Source: Microcaldota archaeon (lineage in GTDB: Archaea > Micrarchaeota > Micrarchaeia > Micrarchaeales > Micrarchaeaceae). From it: DNA of 64,000 nucleotides. A program made the position numbers and the translations under genes. The DNA is taken from positions 62,001-126,000 of the forward strand of contig DAHVQB010000003.1 in NCBI GenBank assembly GCA_027317945.1, read 5' to 3'. This document shows positions 49,415 through 58,083 of this stretch, piece after piece. Every line of letters starts with the position of its first letter. The stretch's first letter is position 1. The notes under the pieces were generated by a model that saw nothing but the letters and a program-made list of their open reading frames with translations, was not told where the DNA came from and searched no databases.

Positions 49415-50218
49415 TCATTGCTTGCGCATCTTCTTGAGCCCCTCCTCCTTGGCAACGCGCGCGAAAAGCCTCGCCTTCTTGACAGCGTTCTGCGCGTTCT
49501 CGAATGCCGTGCCTATCTGGACTATGTCTGCGCCGCTCGAGTACGCATCCGCCAGCTCCTTTTCTGAGACCACTCCGCCAGCCACTATGTATGGGACTGA
49601 TATTGCGCTCTTGACGGCCCTTATCATCTCCTTTGGTATGGGGCCAGCATGCTGCGCCCTTGGATTTGAGCCTGCATCTGTTAGTATGATCCTGTTGCCC
49701 AAGTACTCTCCAGCCAGGGCAAGCGCGGCTGCGATCTTCGGCTTCTCCCTCGGGACGAAATTGACGTCGCCCACCCATCCGACGGTTCCGCCGGGATACA
49801 CGACTATGTAGCCGACGGGCAGCGGCTCTATCCTCATGCCGCGTATTATCGGCGCCGAAAGCATCTGTGCCTGGGTTATCCAGTACGGGTTCCTTGCGTT
49901 GAGCAGGGACATGAAGTATATCGCGTCAGCATGCTTGGTTATTGTGGCTATATTCCCTGGGAATACTATCAGCGGCACATCTATCGATTCCTTTATCTCC
50001 CTTGCAGTGTCCTCTAGGAGCTCCCCCTGCGCGCCGGTGCTGCCGCCAAGCAGTACCGCGTCAGCGCCGCCTGTGCACACCGCCTTTGCGGTCTTAACGA
50101 CTTCATCGTTGCTACGGTAGTCCACCGGGTCTATCACAGAAAAGAACATTGCACCTTTCGTGCCAAGTAGCTCGTTTATGTACAGTTCGATCTTGCCCAT
50201 CTTCATTAAATCATCCAT
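49415..50218 (-). CDS. Geranylgeranylglyceryl phosphate synthase
   Basis: This enzyme joins geranylgeranyl diphosphate to sn-glycerol-1-phosphate, the first step of archaeal membrane lipid synthesis. The TIM-barrel signatures are 'FFSVIDPVDYRSND', 'GGADAVLLGGSTGAQGELL', 'PLIVFPGNIATITKHADAIYFMSLLNARNPYWIT', 'YIVVYPGGTVGWVGDVN', 'LTDAGSNPRAQHAGPIP' and 'PYIVAGGVVSEKELADAYSSGADIVQIGTAFE'. These match the phosphate- and prenyl-binding loops of the family. At 267 residues it is full length. The next gene starts about four bases after its stop, so the two are co-transcribed. Confidence 0.96.
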   Translation of the reverse strand: MDDLMKMGKIELYINELLGTKGAMFFSVIDPVDYRSNDEVVKTAKAVCTGGADAVLLGGSTGAQGELLEDTAREIKESIDVPLIVFPGNIATITKHADAIYFMSLLNARNPYWITQAQMLSAPIIRGMRIEPLPVGYIVVYPGGTVGWVGDVNFVPREKPKIAAALALAGEYLGNRIILTDAGSNPRAQHAGPIPKEMIRAVKSAISVPYIVAGGVVSEKELADAYSSGADIVQIGTAFENAQNAVKKARLFARVAKEEGLKKMRKQ

Positions 50219-50234
50219 GTCTAAAAAGCCAAAT

Positions 50235-51251
50235 TCAATTTATGCTTTTATTCGCAACTATAAATTCCTTTAGCATGGCGGCCCCTTCAACATCCACGCG
50301 CATCTTTGGAGTGAATCCTGTCTCCCTGCCTATCAATGAGGAATCCACCACCCTGTCGCTCGCCAGGAAATCCAGCTCGTCCTTGTTCACCCCGGTGATG
50401 AAACCAAGGGCTCCGGCTACAACTGGATTTACGCTCTTCTCCGGCGGCTTGACGCCTATCTGCCTGGCCGCCATCTCAAACAGTTCCTGTTCCGTGTGGG
50501 GAATGCCGTCCGTTATATTGTATATCTTGTTGCTGGAGTTGCCGCTCTCGGCTGCTGCAATCTGGGCATCCACAACGTCATCGACGTGCACCAGGGTCAG
50601 GTGGTTTGTCGGCCTTCCGACATAGCGCATCTTACCGTCCCTTATCATGCCGAATACCTTGAAGAACGAGCGTTCGTACCCCGGCCCGTACATAGTGCCC
50701 AGCCTAAGTATTGTATACGAAAACCTGCTGGACTTCGTGGAATAGGACTTGACCACGCCTTCGGCCATCAGCTTGCTCTTTGAGTATTCGCTCTTCGGCC
50801 CGGTCTTTGAACCCTCAGTTATCGTTTCGCCCGGCCTCCTGTAGCCGTAGACAGTCACGCTGCTCGTATACATGAAACGCACGGCTGCGGTGGCGCCATT
50901 GGGCGTGCCAAGGAGCGCCTTTATCAGGTTTTCAGTGCCGCGCACATTCACATTTATGAATTGGGCGCCGGTAAACTTGTGGTTGAACGTGGCCCCTGCG
51001 GTGTGGAAGACGAGTGTGGCGCCATCGCATGCCTCCATCAACGCACTTTGATCGCCATTGGTCGGCATGGTAATATCCGCCTCGTACGTTGATACATCAT
51101 TTGGCAGTCCGTCAACAGCTCCGCCGGATCCGTGGCTCGGATTGATTATCGCCCGCACTGCGTAACCATGTTGTATGAGCTTCTGGCACAACCGCATGCC
51201 CAAGCCGCTTGTAGCTCCGGTTACGAGCGCGGTAACAGGCCCGTCAGGCAT
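50235..51251 (-). CDS. NAD(P)-dependent epimerase/dehydratase (extended SDR)
   Basis: 338 residues with the nucleotide-binding motif 'ALVTGATSGLGMRLCQKL' (TGxxGxxG-like) at the N-terminus, 'LVFHTAGATF', the catalytic Ser in 'MYTSSVTVYG', the YxxxK pair in 'SEYSKSKLMAE' and 'YTILRLGTMYGPG'. The C-terminal substrate-binding part contains 'LTLVHVDDVVDAQIAA' and 'KIYNITDG'. Extended SDRs of this kind act on sugar nucleotides or steroid-like substrates; the substrate is not clear. The start at 51251 is preferred because GTGAT lies five bases before it. It overlaps the upstream gene by eight bases. Confidence 0.88.
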   Translation of the reverse strand: MPDGPVTALVTGATSGLGMRLCQKLIQHGYAVRAIINPSHGSGGAVDGLPNDVSTYEADITMPTNGDQSALMEACDGATLVFHTAGATFNHKFTGAQFINVNVRGTENLIKALLGTPNGATAAVRFMYTSSVTVYGYRRPGETITEGSKTGPKSEYSKSKLMAEGVVKSYSTKSSRFSYTILRLGTMYGPGYERSFFKVFGMIRDGKMRYVGRPTNHLTLVHVDDVVDAQIAAAESGNSSNKIYNITDGIPHTEQELFEMAARQIGVKPPEKSVNPVVAGALGFITGVNKDELDFLASDRVVDSSLIGRETGFTPKMRVDVEGAAMLKEFIVANKSIN

Positions 51252-52101
51252 TCTGATCACGCTTGTGCTCCCCGTCAAGCACGGCCCTTGCTATGTCCCT
51301 GATGTGGCCCTCGGTCAGCTTGTCTATCGCGTATGGGATCCAGTCGCTGCCGTAAGGCACGTACACACCCATGTTGAACTTCATCTTGGAAAGCCTGCTC
51401 ATCCTCTTTTTGCTGTAGCCGAGCGGCACCTCGAACGCCAGGTCCTTCTTGTAGCCCTTCTCCTTGTCAGCCAGCCTCTGTATTAGCTTCGCGTCGGCCT
51501 CTAGTATCGTTATGCCAGTCTTACGTCCCAAAAACTTTATGCTCGACAGGTAGGATTTTATTATCTCGTCGCCGCTCCTGCTCTTGCCCTCCCTGGTATA
51601 CGATGTCAGCCTTATGTTCTTTATCCCGCTCAATGGGCCCTTCTCTATCTTATGGCCCACCACCGGAATCTCAAGGCCCAAAGTTCCCGCAAAGCAGTTC
51701 TGCCTCTTCATTAGATCGATTGCGGACCTTATCGGTATCGGCTCCTCGCATTCCACCCAGACCTTCACGCCGCTCTTGCTGGCCAATCCGGCTATCTGGC
51801 CCAAGCCGCTCTCGCATCCAGTCTTGTCGGATGCGTAGCCTAGCTGCGACAACCGCAGCGACACGTCGGCATTCAGGTGCAGCCGCGATATCTGCCTTAT
51901 GAACTCCATGTATGTGTTTATGTTGTAGTGTATCTTGTTAGGATTGACGGCGTTCTCGCTGAGGAATGTGACTGTGGCATGAAGCTTGCGCTCATTCAGC
52001 AGCTTCACCCCTTTGAGGGCGGACCTTGTGGTCGTGCCGGCTATATGCTTCTTCACCAGCCTGAACACAAGCCTCCTTACTATGTTTGATTGATCGGCCA
52101 T
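51244..52101 (-). CDS. Proline dehydrogenase-like protein
   Basis: 285 residues resembling the PRODH TIM barrel. The opening is 'VRRLVFRLVKKHIAGTTTRSALKGVKLLNERKLHATVTFLSE'. The strand 'NADVSLRLSQLGYASDK' (compare 'vSvKltqLGl'), 'SGVKVWVECEEP' and the end motif 'FNMGVYVPYGSDWIPYAIDKLTE' (compare 'vrvYvPyG.dW.pY..rrl') follow. Proline dehydrogenase oxidises proline to pyrroline-5-carboxylate with FAD. No P5C dehydrogenase is nearby. The Arg pair of the usual RRxxE is changed to 'DKLTE', so the substrate may differ. The start at the second ATG is preferred. Confidence 0.72.
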   Translation of the reverse strand: MADQSNIVRRLVFRLVKKHIAGTTTRSALKGVKLLNERKLHATVTFLSENAVNPNKIHYNINTYMEFIRQISRLHLNADVSLRLSQLGYASDKTGCESGLGQIAGLASKSGVKVWVECEEPIPIRSAIDLMKRQNCFAGTLGLEIPVVGHKIEKGPLSGIKNIRLTSYTREGKSRSGDEIIKSYLSSIKFLGRKTGITILEADAKLIQRLADKEKGYKKDLAFEVPLGYSKKRMSRLSKMKFNMGVYVPYGSDWIPYAIDKLTEGHIRDIARAVLDGEHKRDQNA

Positions 52102-52255
52102 ATAATCGCCCAACTATGGCATTCAGACCTAAGGCATCGCACGCCGGTTGCACGTGCACGCCGGCGCGATGATTGTTGCCTTCCACCTAGACAAGTAAAA
52201 TGATTACGATAGCTTATTTTAAATCCTTTTATACGGTCAGAGTTACCTTTGGTAG

Positions 52256-52271
52256 ATGGCTCTAGAGCCAT
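52256..52271. promoter_or_regulatory. 16-bp perfect palindrome between divergent genes
   Basis: ATGGCTCTAGAGCCAT is its own reverse complement, and outer TTTGGT/ACCAAA arms flank it. It lies between the proline dehydrogenase-like gene and ridA, which point away from each other, and may be an operator controlling one or both. Confidence 0.4.
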
Positions 52272-52339
52272 ATAATGGCGCTAACCAAAAGTATAATAAG
52301 TTTAATTTAGTATAATAGCAAAAAATCAAAGTGAGCCAC

Positions 52340-52720
52340 ATGAACAACGACAGGATCGTAGCTAACGAAGCACCAAAACCAGTAGGACCTTACTCATTGG
52401 GCATACAGGCCGGGAAACTGATTTTCTGCTCCGGGGAGATAGGCACGGATCCTAAGACCGGCAAGCTCGTGCACAGCGTTGCAGAGCAGACCGAGAGGGC
52501 CCTCCAGAACGTAGAGATCACACTTAAGTCCATAGGCCTTAGCCTGAACAGCATAGTGAAAACCACGATCTACCTTATTGACGTCAAGGATTTTGAGCAA
52601 GTAAACGAGGTTTATGCGAAACATTTCTCGCCTCCGTACCCTGCGCGCAGCACCGTAGTAGTGGCTGCCATACCAAAAGGTGCGAGAGTAGAGATAGACG
52701 CGATAGCGCTAATAGACTGA
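52340..52720 (+). CDS. ridA: RidA-family enamine/imine deaminase
   Basis: RidA hydrolyses reactive 2-aminoacrylate and related imines to ketoacids and ammonia. The 126-residue protein has 'VGPYSLGIQAGKLIFCSGEIGTDP', 'QTERALQNVEITLKSIGLSLNSIVKTTIYL', 'YPARSTVVVAAIPKGARVEIDAIALI', including the key Arg in 'PARST' and the 'EIDAIA' end. I use ATG 52340 because the upstream GTG (52331) is better read as the GTGA ribosome-binding site. A TATA-like TAATTTAGTATAATAG lies about 35 bases upstream. The gene diverges from the proline dehydrogenase-like gene. Confidence 0.95.
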   Translation: MNNDRIVANEAPKPVGPYSLGIQAGKLIFCSGEIGTDPKTGKLVHSVAEQTERALQNVEITLKSIGLSLNSIVKTTIYLIDVKDFEQVNEVYAKHFSPPYPARSTVVVAAIPKGARVEIDAIALID

Positions 52721-52731
52721 ATAGCAGGATT

Positions 52732-54081
52732 TCATCTGTTTCCTCTATACCTGTTGCGGCCGTACCTGCTGCCGCCATGGCCATGATACCCGTTGCTATC
52801 ATGCCTGTTGCCGTCATGCCTGCTGTTATCATTTCTGCTGTTATTATTTCTGTCGTTATCATATCTATGTCCGGAATGGGGCCTGAATCTTCCCCTGCCC
52901 CCCTCGTTATAGCCATAACTGTGCCTGTGCGTATCGGGCATCTGGAAATTGTTATACTTGTCAACGTCAAGCCTGAGCTCTGACATCTTTATGTTGGCAT
53001 CGTATTCTATGTCGCCAAGAAGCCTCCTCTCATCAAGGCCGAATATCGTGAATGCCTTGCCCTCCTTGCCCATTCTGGCAGACCTGCCCACCCTGTGCAC
53101 GTAGTCGTGCGCGGTTTCCGGAGCGTCGAAGTTTATTATGTCGGTCACGTTGGCTATGTCGAGGCCCCTTGCGGCTATGTTGGTCGCTACCATGAACTGT
53201 GCGCCCTTCCTGAAAGTCTCGAGCGAGTATTCCCTCTTGGCCTGTGTCATGCCGCCATGAAGCAGCATCACGTCAAGCCCCTGCTTCCTGAGCACATCGC
53301 ATATTATCTCGGACTCGTATTGCGTGCGCGAGAATATTATGCATTTCTTTGGCGAGTATTGGCCTATGTAAGCCAGTAGCGCGGCGAATTTCATCCTGCC
53401 CTTGGCGAATGTGTACCCGTGGGATATTGTATTGACAACCAGCTCTTCCTCGGCGCCAACCAATATCGTGGCGTAATCCGGTTCCATATGCCGCTTTGCT
53501 ATTGTTATTATCTGGTGCGGCATCGTAGCCGAGAACAGCAGCATCTGCTTCTTCATCGGCGTCTTGGTAAGTATGTAATCTATGTCATCTATGAAGCCCA
53601 TGTCAAGCATCCTGTCGGCCTCATCAAGTACAACGAACTTAACGTTGTCCAGCCTGAGGACTCCGCGGTCTATAAGGTCGATTATCCTGCCTGGTGTACC
53701 GACAACAACGTTCACTCCCCTCTGGAGGTTGCTTATCTGTACATTGATGGATGCGCCGCCATAGACCGTAGTTGTGCGCACATGAAGGTGCCTGCCTATC
53801 TGATCCGAGAACTGCGCAACCTGCAGCGCAAGTTCCCTTGTAGGTACTATCACTATTGCGCTAACCATATTCGAGTGCGGCATGGACTGCATTATCGGAA
53901 GTATGAAGGCCGCGGTCTTGCCCGTGCCCGTCTTCGCCCTGACTATCGCGTCCTTGCCAGACAGCACAGTGGGGATTGCCCGTTCCTGCACCTCTGTCGC
54001 TTCTGTGAAACCAACCCTGTGTATCGCTTCTACTAGCTCCGGCTTTAATTGCATTTCTGAGAATTTCTTCAAATCCGACAC
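52732..54081 (-). CDS. DEAD-box RNA helicase with Arg/Asn/Gly-rich tail
   Basis: 449 residues. The helicase core has the Q motif ('GFTEATEVQERAIP'), Walker A 'AKTGTGKT', Ia 'PTRELALQ', DEAD in 'VLDEADRMLDMGF', SAT in 'LFSATMP', motif V 'ATNIAARGLDI' and motif VI 'HRVGRSARMG'. After residue about 385 comes a low-complexity tail of Arg, Asn, His, Gly and Asp ('NDRNNNSRNDNSRHDGNRHD' and similar), which probably binds RNA and promotes condensation. DEAD-box proteins of this kind unwind structured RNA in ribosome assembly or cold growth. A strong TATA box, TATATATACATAAATAAA on the minus strand, lies just upstream. Confidence 0.95.
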   Translation of the reverse strand: MSDLKKFSEMQLKPELVEAIHRVGFTEATEVQERAIPTVLSGKDAIVRAKTGTGKTAAFILPIMQSMPHSNMVSAIVIVPTRELALQVAQFSDQIGRHLHVRTTTVYGGASINVQISNLQRGVNVVVGTPGRIIDLIDRGVLRLDNVKFVVLDEADRMLDMGFIDDIDYILTKTPMKKQMLLFSATMPHQIITIAKRHMEPDYATILVGAEEELVVNTISHGYTFAKGRMKFAALLAYIGQYSPKKCIIFSRTQYESEIICDVLRKQGLDVMLLHGGMTQAKREYSLETFRKGAQFMVATNIAARGLDIANVTDIINFDAPETAHDYVHRVGRSARMGKEGKAFTIFGLDERRLLGDIEYDANIKMSELRLDVDKYNNFQMPDTHRHSYGYNEGGRGRFRPHSGHRYDNDRNNNSRNDNSRHDGNRHDSNGYHGHGGSRYGRNRYRGNR

Positions 54082-54085
54082 CGTT

Positions 54086-54103
54086 TATTTATGTATATAT
54101 AAC
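54086..54103 (-). promoter_or_regulatory. TATA box of the DEAD-box helicase gene
   Basis: The minus strand reads TTATATATACATAAATAA between 54086 and 54103. It is so close to the start that a downstream start codon or a leaderless transcript must be considered; further AT-rich sequence lies at 54130-54165. Confidence 0.4.
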
Positions 54104-54197
54104 AAGAGAAAGAGAGAACCCAATTCTATTGTCTTGACAATATTATCAAAGGTTAGGTATATAAGACATTATGTGACTGCCGTTCGGACAGCTGGCT

Positions 54198-55541
54198 TTA
54201 GGCCGTGGTCACTTTGACCCCTGTCACCAGTACGCTCGGGGTGACGAAGTAACCGTCGGAATCCCATGACGCCGTCTGTATGGTATCGTTGGCAGAGCGC
54301 ACTGTGCTCTTCAGCATCCTGAACACATTCTCGCTTATCCTTATGCCGGTGGCTGACCCCACGTCAACCTGCCTGATGGCGAACTTGGGCCTGCCTTTCT
54401 CTATGTAGACCGCTATGTCCCGCGGCACAGTTGAGAAATCCCCGGATCTGTAATTGCTAAACCTTGTGTACCACGTGTTGGTCACAAGTATGCCTTTGTC
54501 TATGCCGCTTATCAGCCTGTCTATCGACTTCGATGTGTTCTTGTGTTCCAGAACCAATGCGTTAGGGCTGGGCATCACCAAGCCCGCATTGCCGGTGCTC
54601 TTTGTCTTGTACTTCGCTGCAGTGGAATTGTTGTGCAGGTATGTCAGCAGCCTCCCGTCCCCTATCAGCTGCGTCTTCCTTGTCGGGCAGCCCTCCGCAT
54701 CGAATCTCGATGCGCTTATTATCTTGCTGCTTGCGCCGTCGTCGTATATTTCCAGCTTTTTGTCCGCTATGGTCTTGCCCAGCTTGCCCATCAGGAAACC
54801 GCCGGTCTCGACGTTCCCCACGCAGGCCATCTCGTTCACCATTGAGAATAGCAGGCCTGCAGGCTGCTGCATGTATATTATGTCGTAGGTTCCGCTTGTT
54901 ACCTTGCCATTCGAATCCGCCATGCTTGCCAGTTCTGCGGTCGTGCGACCCAAGGCGGCGGGTCCGAGGTCCTTCAGTCGCTTTGATGCAGCTATCTTCT
55001 GCGCGGATAACCCATTCACGAAAGCCCTTATTGATAACCTGGCGTGCGCGGAATCCTCGGCCTGATGCACGCCCTTGCTTGTTGCAATGGTCTCGCTGGA
55101 CCTTGAAAGTATTAGAGTGCCTGCAACATTGTCTGCACCATTAGCCGCTGCCTCGTTTATCGCAGCCTGTGCTATGTCTGAAATGGTATCGTTGTCATAA
55201 TCCCTTATCCTGCTATCGCATGCCTCCTGCTTCCTGTACTTGAATGGGCCTGACGCTATGCCGTAATAGTCGTCTTTCGGCTCCAGATGCGCGAGGTTCC
55301 TCTTTGCATTCCTTATGGCCGCAGCCACGTTCGGGCCGGAGAGCGTATCTATGTTGGTGGAGAATACCCTCTTGCCCTGCGAGACGAACAGGGATCCGCC
55401 GCGCTCGTCCTTTGTCACTATGGAATCTACTTTAGAATTCGCTATCTTGAGGTAGCTTATGCGGTACGAGAATACGCTGGCTACCGCTTCGTCGCACCCT
55501 TTGAGCATGGCCTGCTTCACTATATACATTGCATAATCCAC
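54198..55541 (-). CDS. pmbA: TldE/PmbA-family protein
   Basis: 447 residues. TldE is the non-catalytic partner that forms the substrate tunnel with TldD in a heterodimeric metalloprotease acting on unfolded peptides. Family features are 'AISYLKIANSKVDSIVTKDERGGSLFVSQGKRVFSTN'-type N-terminal strands, 'LFSMVNEMACVGNVETGGFLMGKLGKTIADKKLEIYDDG', 'RFDAEGCPTRKTQLIGDGRLLTYLHN' and 'VTNTWYTRFSNYRSGDFSTVPRDI'. There is no HExxxH motif, as expected for TldE. It lies four bases downstream of the tldD gene. Confidence 0.93.
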   Translation of the reverse strand: MDYAMYIVKQAMLKGCDEAVASVFSYRISYLKIANSKVDSIVTKDERGGSLFVSQGKRVFSTNIDTLSGPNVAAAIRNAKRNLAHLEPKDDYYGIASGPFKYRKQEACDSRIRDYDNDTISDIAQAAINEAAANGADNVAGTLILSRSSETIATSKGVHQAEDSAHARLSIRAFVNGLSAQKIAASKRLKDLGPAALGRTTAELASMADSNGKVTSGTYDIIYMQQPAGLLFSMVNEMACVGNVETGGFLMGKLGKTIADKKLEIYDDGASSKIISASRFDAEGCPTRKTQLIGDGRLLTYLHNNSTAAKYKTKSTGNAGLVMPSPNALVLEHKNTSKSIDRLISGIDKGILVTNTWYTRFSNYRSGDFSTVPRDIAVYIEKGRPKFAIRQVDVGSATGIRISENVFRMLKSTVRSANDTIQTASWDSDGYFVTPSVLVTGVKVTTA

Positions 55542-55545
55542 AAAA

Positions 55546-56946
55546 TCACTTACCGAATGACAGCAGAGCGGATGCTCCGCCCATTGTGACAGGTACGCCC
55601 TGCATCGGCTCGCCCTTTCCGCAATTCCCTAGGGACAGCTCAAAGTCCCTTCCGACAAGCTTGACCGCGTGCCAGAAGTCTATCGTCTTTGACTCCAATT
55701 GGTAATTCTTGATGGGCTTGCCCATCCTATGATTCTTTATCAGGTAAGCCTCGCTCCCCTGATACCGCGAGAAGCTCCTCGTATCATCTATGTTCCATTC
55801 CATGAATGACTTTATGTAGGCCCCGCTTCCCGCCTCGCTTATCAGTTCCTCTAAGCTTGCCGTTCCGGGCTTAAGGTAGCTGTTCGCCATCCTGACTAGC
55901 GGCTCGTTTGAGTAGTAGTCCGACCTTGCCGCCGCATTGCTCTTCATGCCAAGGAAATGCGCGTATGACCTGTTCATAAGCAGCTCGTTCTGTATGCCAT
56001 CCTTTACCAATATCCTTGGCCTTGTCTTTACTCCCTCATCGTCATAGAGATAGAAACCGTTGGAGTTAGGTATAGTTGGATCGTCGATTATTGTAACTGC
56101 AGGGCTGCCTATCTCAAGCCCCATGTTGTCTTTTGTCAGGTAGCTAGTTCCGGCCTGAGCGGCTTCCCTGAGGAAAACCCTGTCGGCCTCGCCGGGATGG
56201 CCTACGCTCTCGTGGACTGCTATCCCTGTTATCTCCGGTGCAATCACCACGTTACTTACGTTTTTTAGCTCGTATGCGCTTAGCCTGACGCCCTTCTCTA
56301 TCACGTTAAGAAGTGCCTTTGCCTCCCCGAGTATCTTGCCCTCTACTATTTTCGGATCTATTAGTTCGTAGCCTCCGACTCCGCCGAACTGGAGAAACCT
56401 CTGCCTTGTTTCCTTGCCATTCTCCACTATTATACTTGCGAAGGATTGCGCGCTTGGCATGGTGGATTCTATCCGACTGCCATCAGTGTTGACGAAGAAT
56501 GTGTCGGATTTGCCCACCCCTGCGTAAACGCTCCTGAACTTTATGTATTTGACCTTGGACAGAACCTTGTCCATTGACATAAGGTCTTTTAGGATATCAG
56601 AATCTGCCAGCTTCCTCCGCTCGCCTACCCTGCATTTTGCATTGACAGCCCTCTCGCCCGATAGCACAGTGTCAGCGCCATCGAACCTTTTGCACATCGA
56701 TATCATGTGCGCTATGGCCGCCTTCTCGAACCTGTTTGTAGAGAATACGTAGAGCCTCTTCTCTTTCACAAACCGTACCCTTATGCCCTCCTTATCATAA
56801 TAGTTGCTGCCGTTAAGCTTGCCCTGCTCCAGCGCGTAAGAGCGGCCCCTGCTCCTCTCCACAAATGCATCCGCATAGTCGGCACCGGCCCTTTCTGCAA
56901 AAGAAACCGCATACTCGGCTATGCTTTCCCTTTCCTCGCTGGACAT
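55546..56946 (-). CDS. tldD: TldD-family metalloprotease
   Basis: 466 residues, the catalytic half of the TldD/TldE complex. The zinc motif is HESVGH in 'EITGIAVHESVGHPGEADRVF' (HExxxH). Other signatures are 'YALEQGKLNGSNYYDKEGIRVRF' at the N-terminus, 'ITIIDDPTIPNSNGFYLYDDEGVKTRPRILVKDGI' and a C-terminal 'SLGNCGKGEPMQGVPVTMGG'. TldD/TldE trims short unstructured peptides and matures some bacterial peptide products. No candidate precursor peptide was seen next to the pair. The genes form a two-gene operon. Confidence 0.95.
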   Translation of the reverse strand: MSSEERESIAEYAVSFAERAGADYADAFVERSRGRSYALEQGKLNGSNYYDKEGIRVRFVKEKRLYVFSTNRFEKAAIAHMISMCKRFDGADTVLSGERAVNAKCRVGERRKLADSDILKDLMSMDKVLSKVKYIKFRSVYAGVGKSDTFFVNTDGSRIESTMPSAQSFASIIVENGKETRQRFLQFGGVGGYELIDPKIVEGKILGEAKALLNVIEKGVRLSAYELKNVSNVVIAPEITGIAVHESVGHPGEADRVFLREAAQAGTSYLTKDNMGLEIGSPAVTIIDDPTIPNSNGFYLYDDEGVKTRPRILVKDGIQNELLMNRSYAHFLGMKSNAAARSDYYSNEPLVRMANSYLKPGTASLEELISEAGSGAYIKSFMEWNIDDTRSFSRYQGSEAYLIKNHRMGKPIKNYQLESKTIDFWHAVKLVGRDFELSLGNCGKGEPMQGVPVTMGGASALLSFGK

Positions 56947-57042
56947 GCGTATCCAATTATTCTATCCGCGAAAAGCTAATATGCATATCGCAGATCATGT
57001 TGATTGCGCCAACGCGGGTTGCAGGCACGCGGCGGCGTAGGA

Positions 57043-57570
57043 TCAGCGCAACCCGTATTTCTCTTTTATCTTCCGCACCTTGGGCGCTATTATGAAAGCG
57101 CAATAACCGGCGTTAGGGTTCTTTTTGAAGTACCTCTGATGATAGTCCTCCGCAGGATAGAAGTCATCCAGCTTCCTTACTTCTGTGACTATGCGCTTGC
57201 TGAAAGCGCCTGCTGCGCCTTTAATGAATGAGTCTATCTCCTGCTTCTGCTCATCCGAACCGTATAGTATTATGGACCTATACTGGGTGCCGACGTCCGC
57301 ACCCTGCTTGTTGAGCGATGTCGGGTCGTGCATGCTGAAGAACACGTCCAGCAATTTTTTTAAATCTATTTTATTTGGATCATATTCTATCTTGAGCACC
57401 TCTGCATGCCCCGTATTGCCGGTGCATACGTCCTCATACGTTGGGTCTTTTGTATCGCCTCCAGCATAGCCAGGAGTCGCCTTTTTTACGCCCTTGAACA
57501 GCGAAAATACTGCTTCCGTGCACCAGAAACAGCCGCCGCCGAAGGCTATAGTCTTGGCATCATTTCCCAT
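57043..57570 (-). CDS. msrA: Peptide methionine (S)-S-oxide reductase
   Basis: This enzyme repairs oxidised methionine. The N-terminus carries the catalytic 'AFGGGCFWCTEAVF', followed by 'GVKKATPGYAGG', 'GHAEVLKIEYDP', 'DPTSLNKQGADVGTQYRSIILY' and 'FYPAEDYHQRYFKKNPNAGYC', all typical of MsrA. The track start lies far inside msrB. The real start is an ATG at 57570 or 57576, overlapping the msrB end by 11 or 17 bases with TTGATG as a ribosome-binding site. The last conserved Cys in 'NAGYC' may resolve the disulphide. Confidence 0.94.
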   Translation of the reverse strand: MGNDAKTIAFGGGCFWCTEAVFSLFKGVKKATPGYAGGDTKDPTYEDVCTGNTGHAEVLKIEYDPNKIDLKKLLDVFFSMHDPTSLNKQGADVGTQYRSIILYGSDEQKQEIDSFIKGAAGAFSKRIVTEVRKLDDFYPAEDYHQRYFKKNPNAGYCAFIIAPKVRKIKEKYGLR

Positions 57571-57940
57571 TTTCATCAACGTTTTCAGGTATAAACTTGA
57601 GAGATAGTGAGTTAACGCAATGCCTCGTGTTCTTTTTGGTAAAGCCTTCCCCCAGGAAGACATGCCCGAGATGGCCGCCGCACCTGGCGCATTCTATCTC
57701 GATCCTGGCGCCATCCGGATCAGGCACTCGCTTGACTGCGCCTTTTATCTCATCATCGAAGCTTGGCCAACCGCATTCGGCATCGAATTTGTCGTCCGAC
57801 TTGTATAGCGGGGCTTCGCACCGCCTGCAGACGTATATGCCAGGCTTGAAATTCTTTTCATACTCGCCGCTGAACGGGGCTTCAGTTCCTTTGTAGACTA
57901 TCACCCTCTCCTCTTCCGGGGTGAGCTTGTTGAGTTTCAT
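57560..57940 (-). CDS. msrB: Peptide methionine (R)-S-oxide reductase
   Basis: 126 residues repairing the R-form of methionine sulphoxide. It has 'LTPEEERVIVYKGTEAPFSGEY', two zinc-binding CxxC pairs ('VCRRCEAPLY' and 'ECARCGGHLGHVF'), 'DAECGWPSFDD' and the catalytic Cys in 'RHCVNSLSLKF'. It overlaps msrA, so both stereoisomers are handled by one operon. An oxidative or acid-stressed habitat would fit, but the genes are widespread. Confidence 0.95.
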   Translation of the reverse strand: MKLNKLTPEEERVIVYKGTEAPFSGEYEKNFKPGIYVCRRCEAPLYKSDDKFDAECGWPSFDDEIKGAVKRVPDPDGARIEIECARCGGHLGHVFLGEGFTKKNTRHCVNSLSLKFIPENVDENGK

Positions 57941-58009
57941 TCGTACCGATAACCATTATCGCTGAACTCGGCTTAATAACTATCTATCCGTTTTCTCTGC
58001 GTTCCGCTT

Positions 58010-58024
58010 ACTTGTATAAATAAA
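58010..58024 (+). promoter_or_regulatory. TATA box before the APH-like kinase gene
   Basis: ACTTGTATAAATAAA ends two bases before the first ATG of the ORF track (58027), so that ATG cannot lie in the transcript if this is the promoter. The next in-frame ATG at 58084 fits. Confidence 0.4.
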
Positions 58025-58083
58025 CAATGCAAGTACCTTTATATCAGACTGCCGCGTTGGCGCGGCGAAGGCTTGATGATTCC

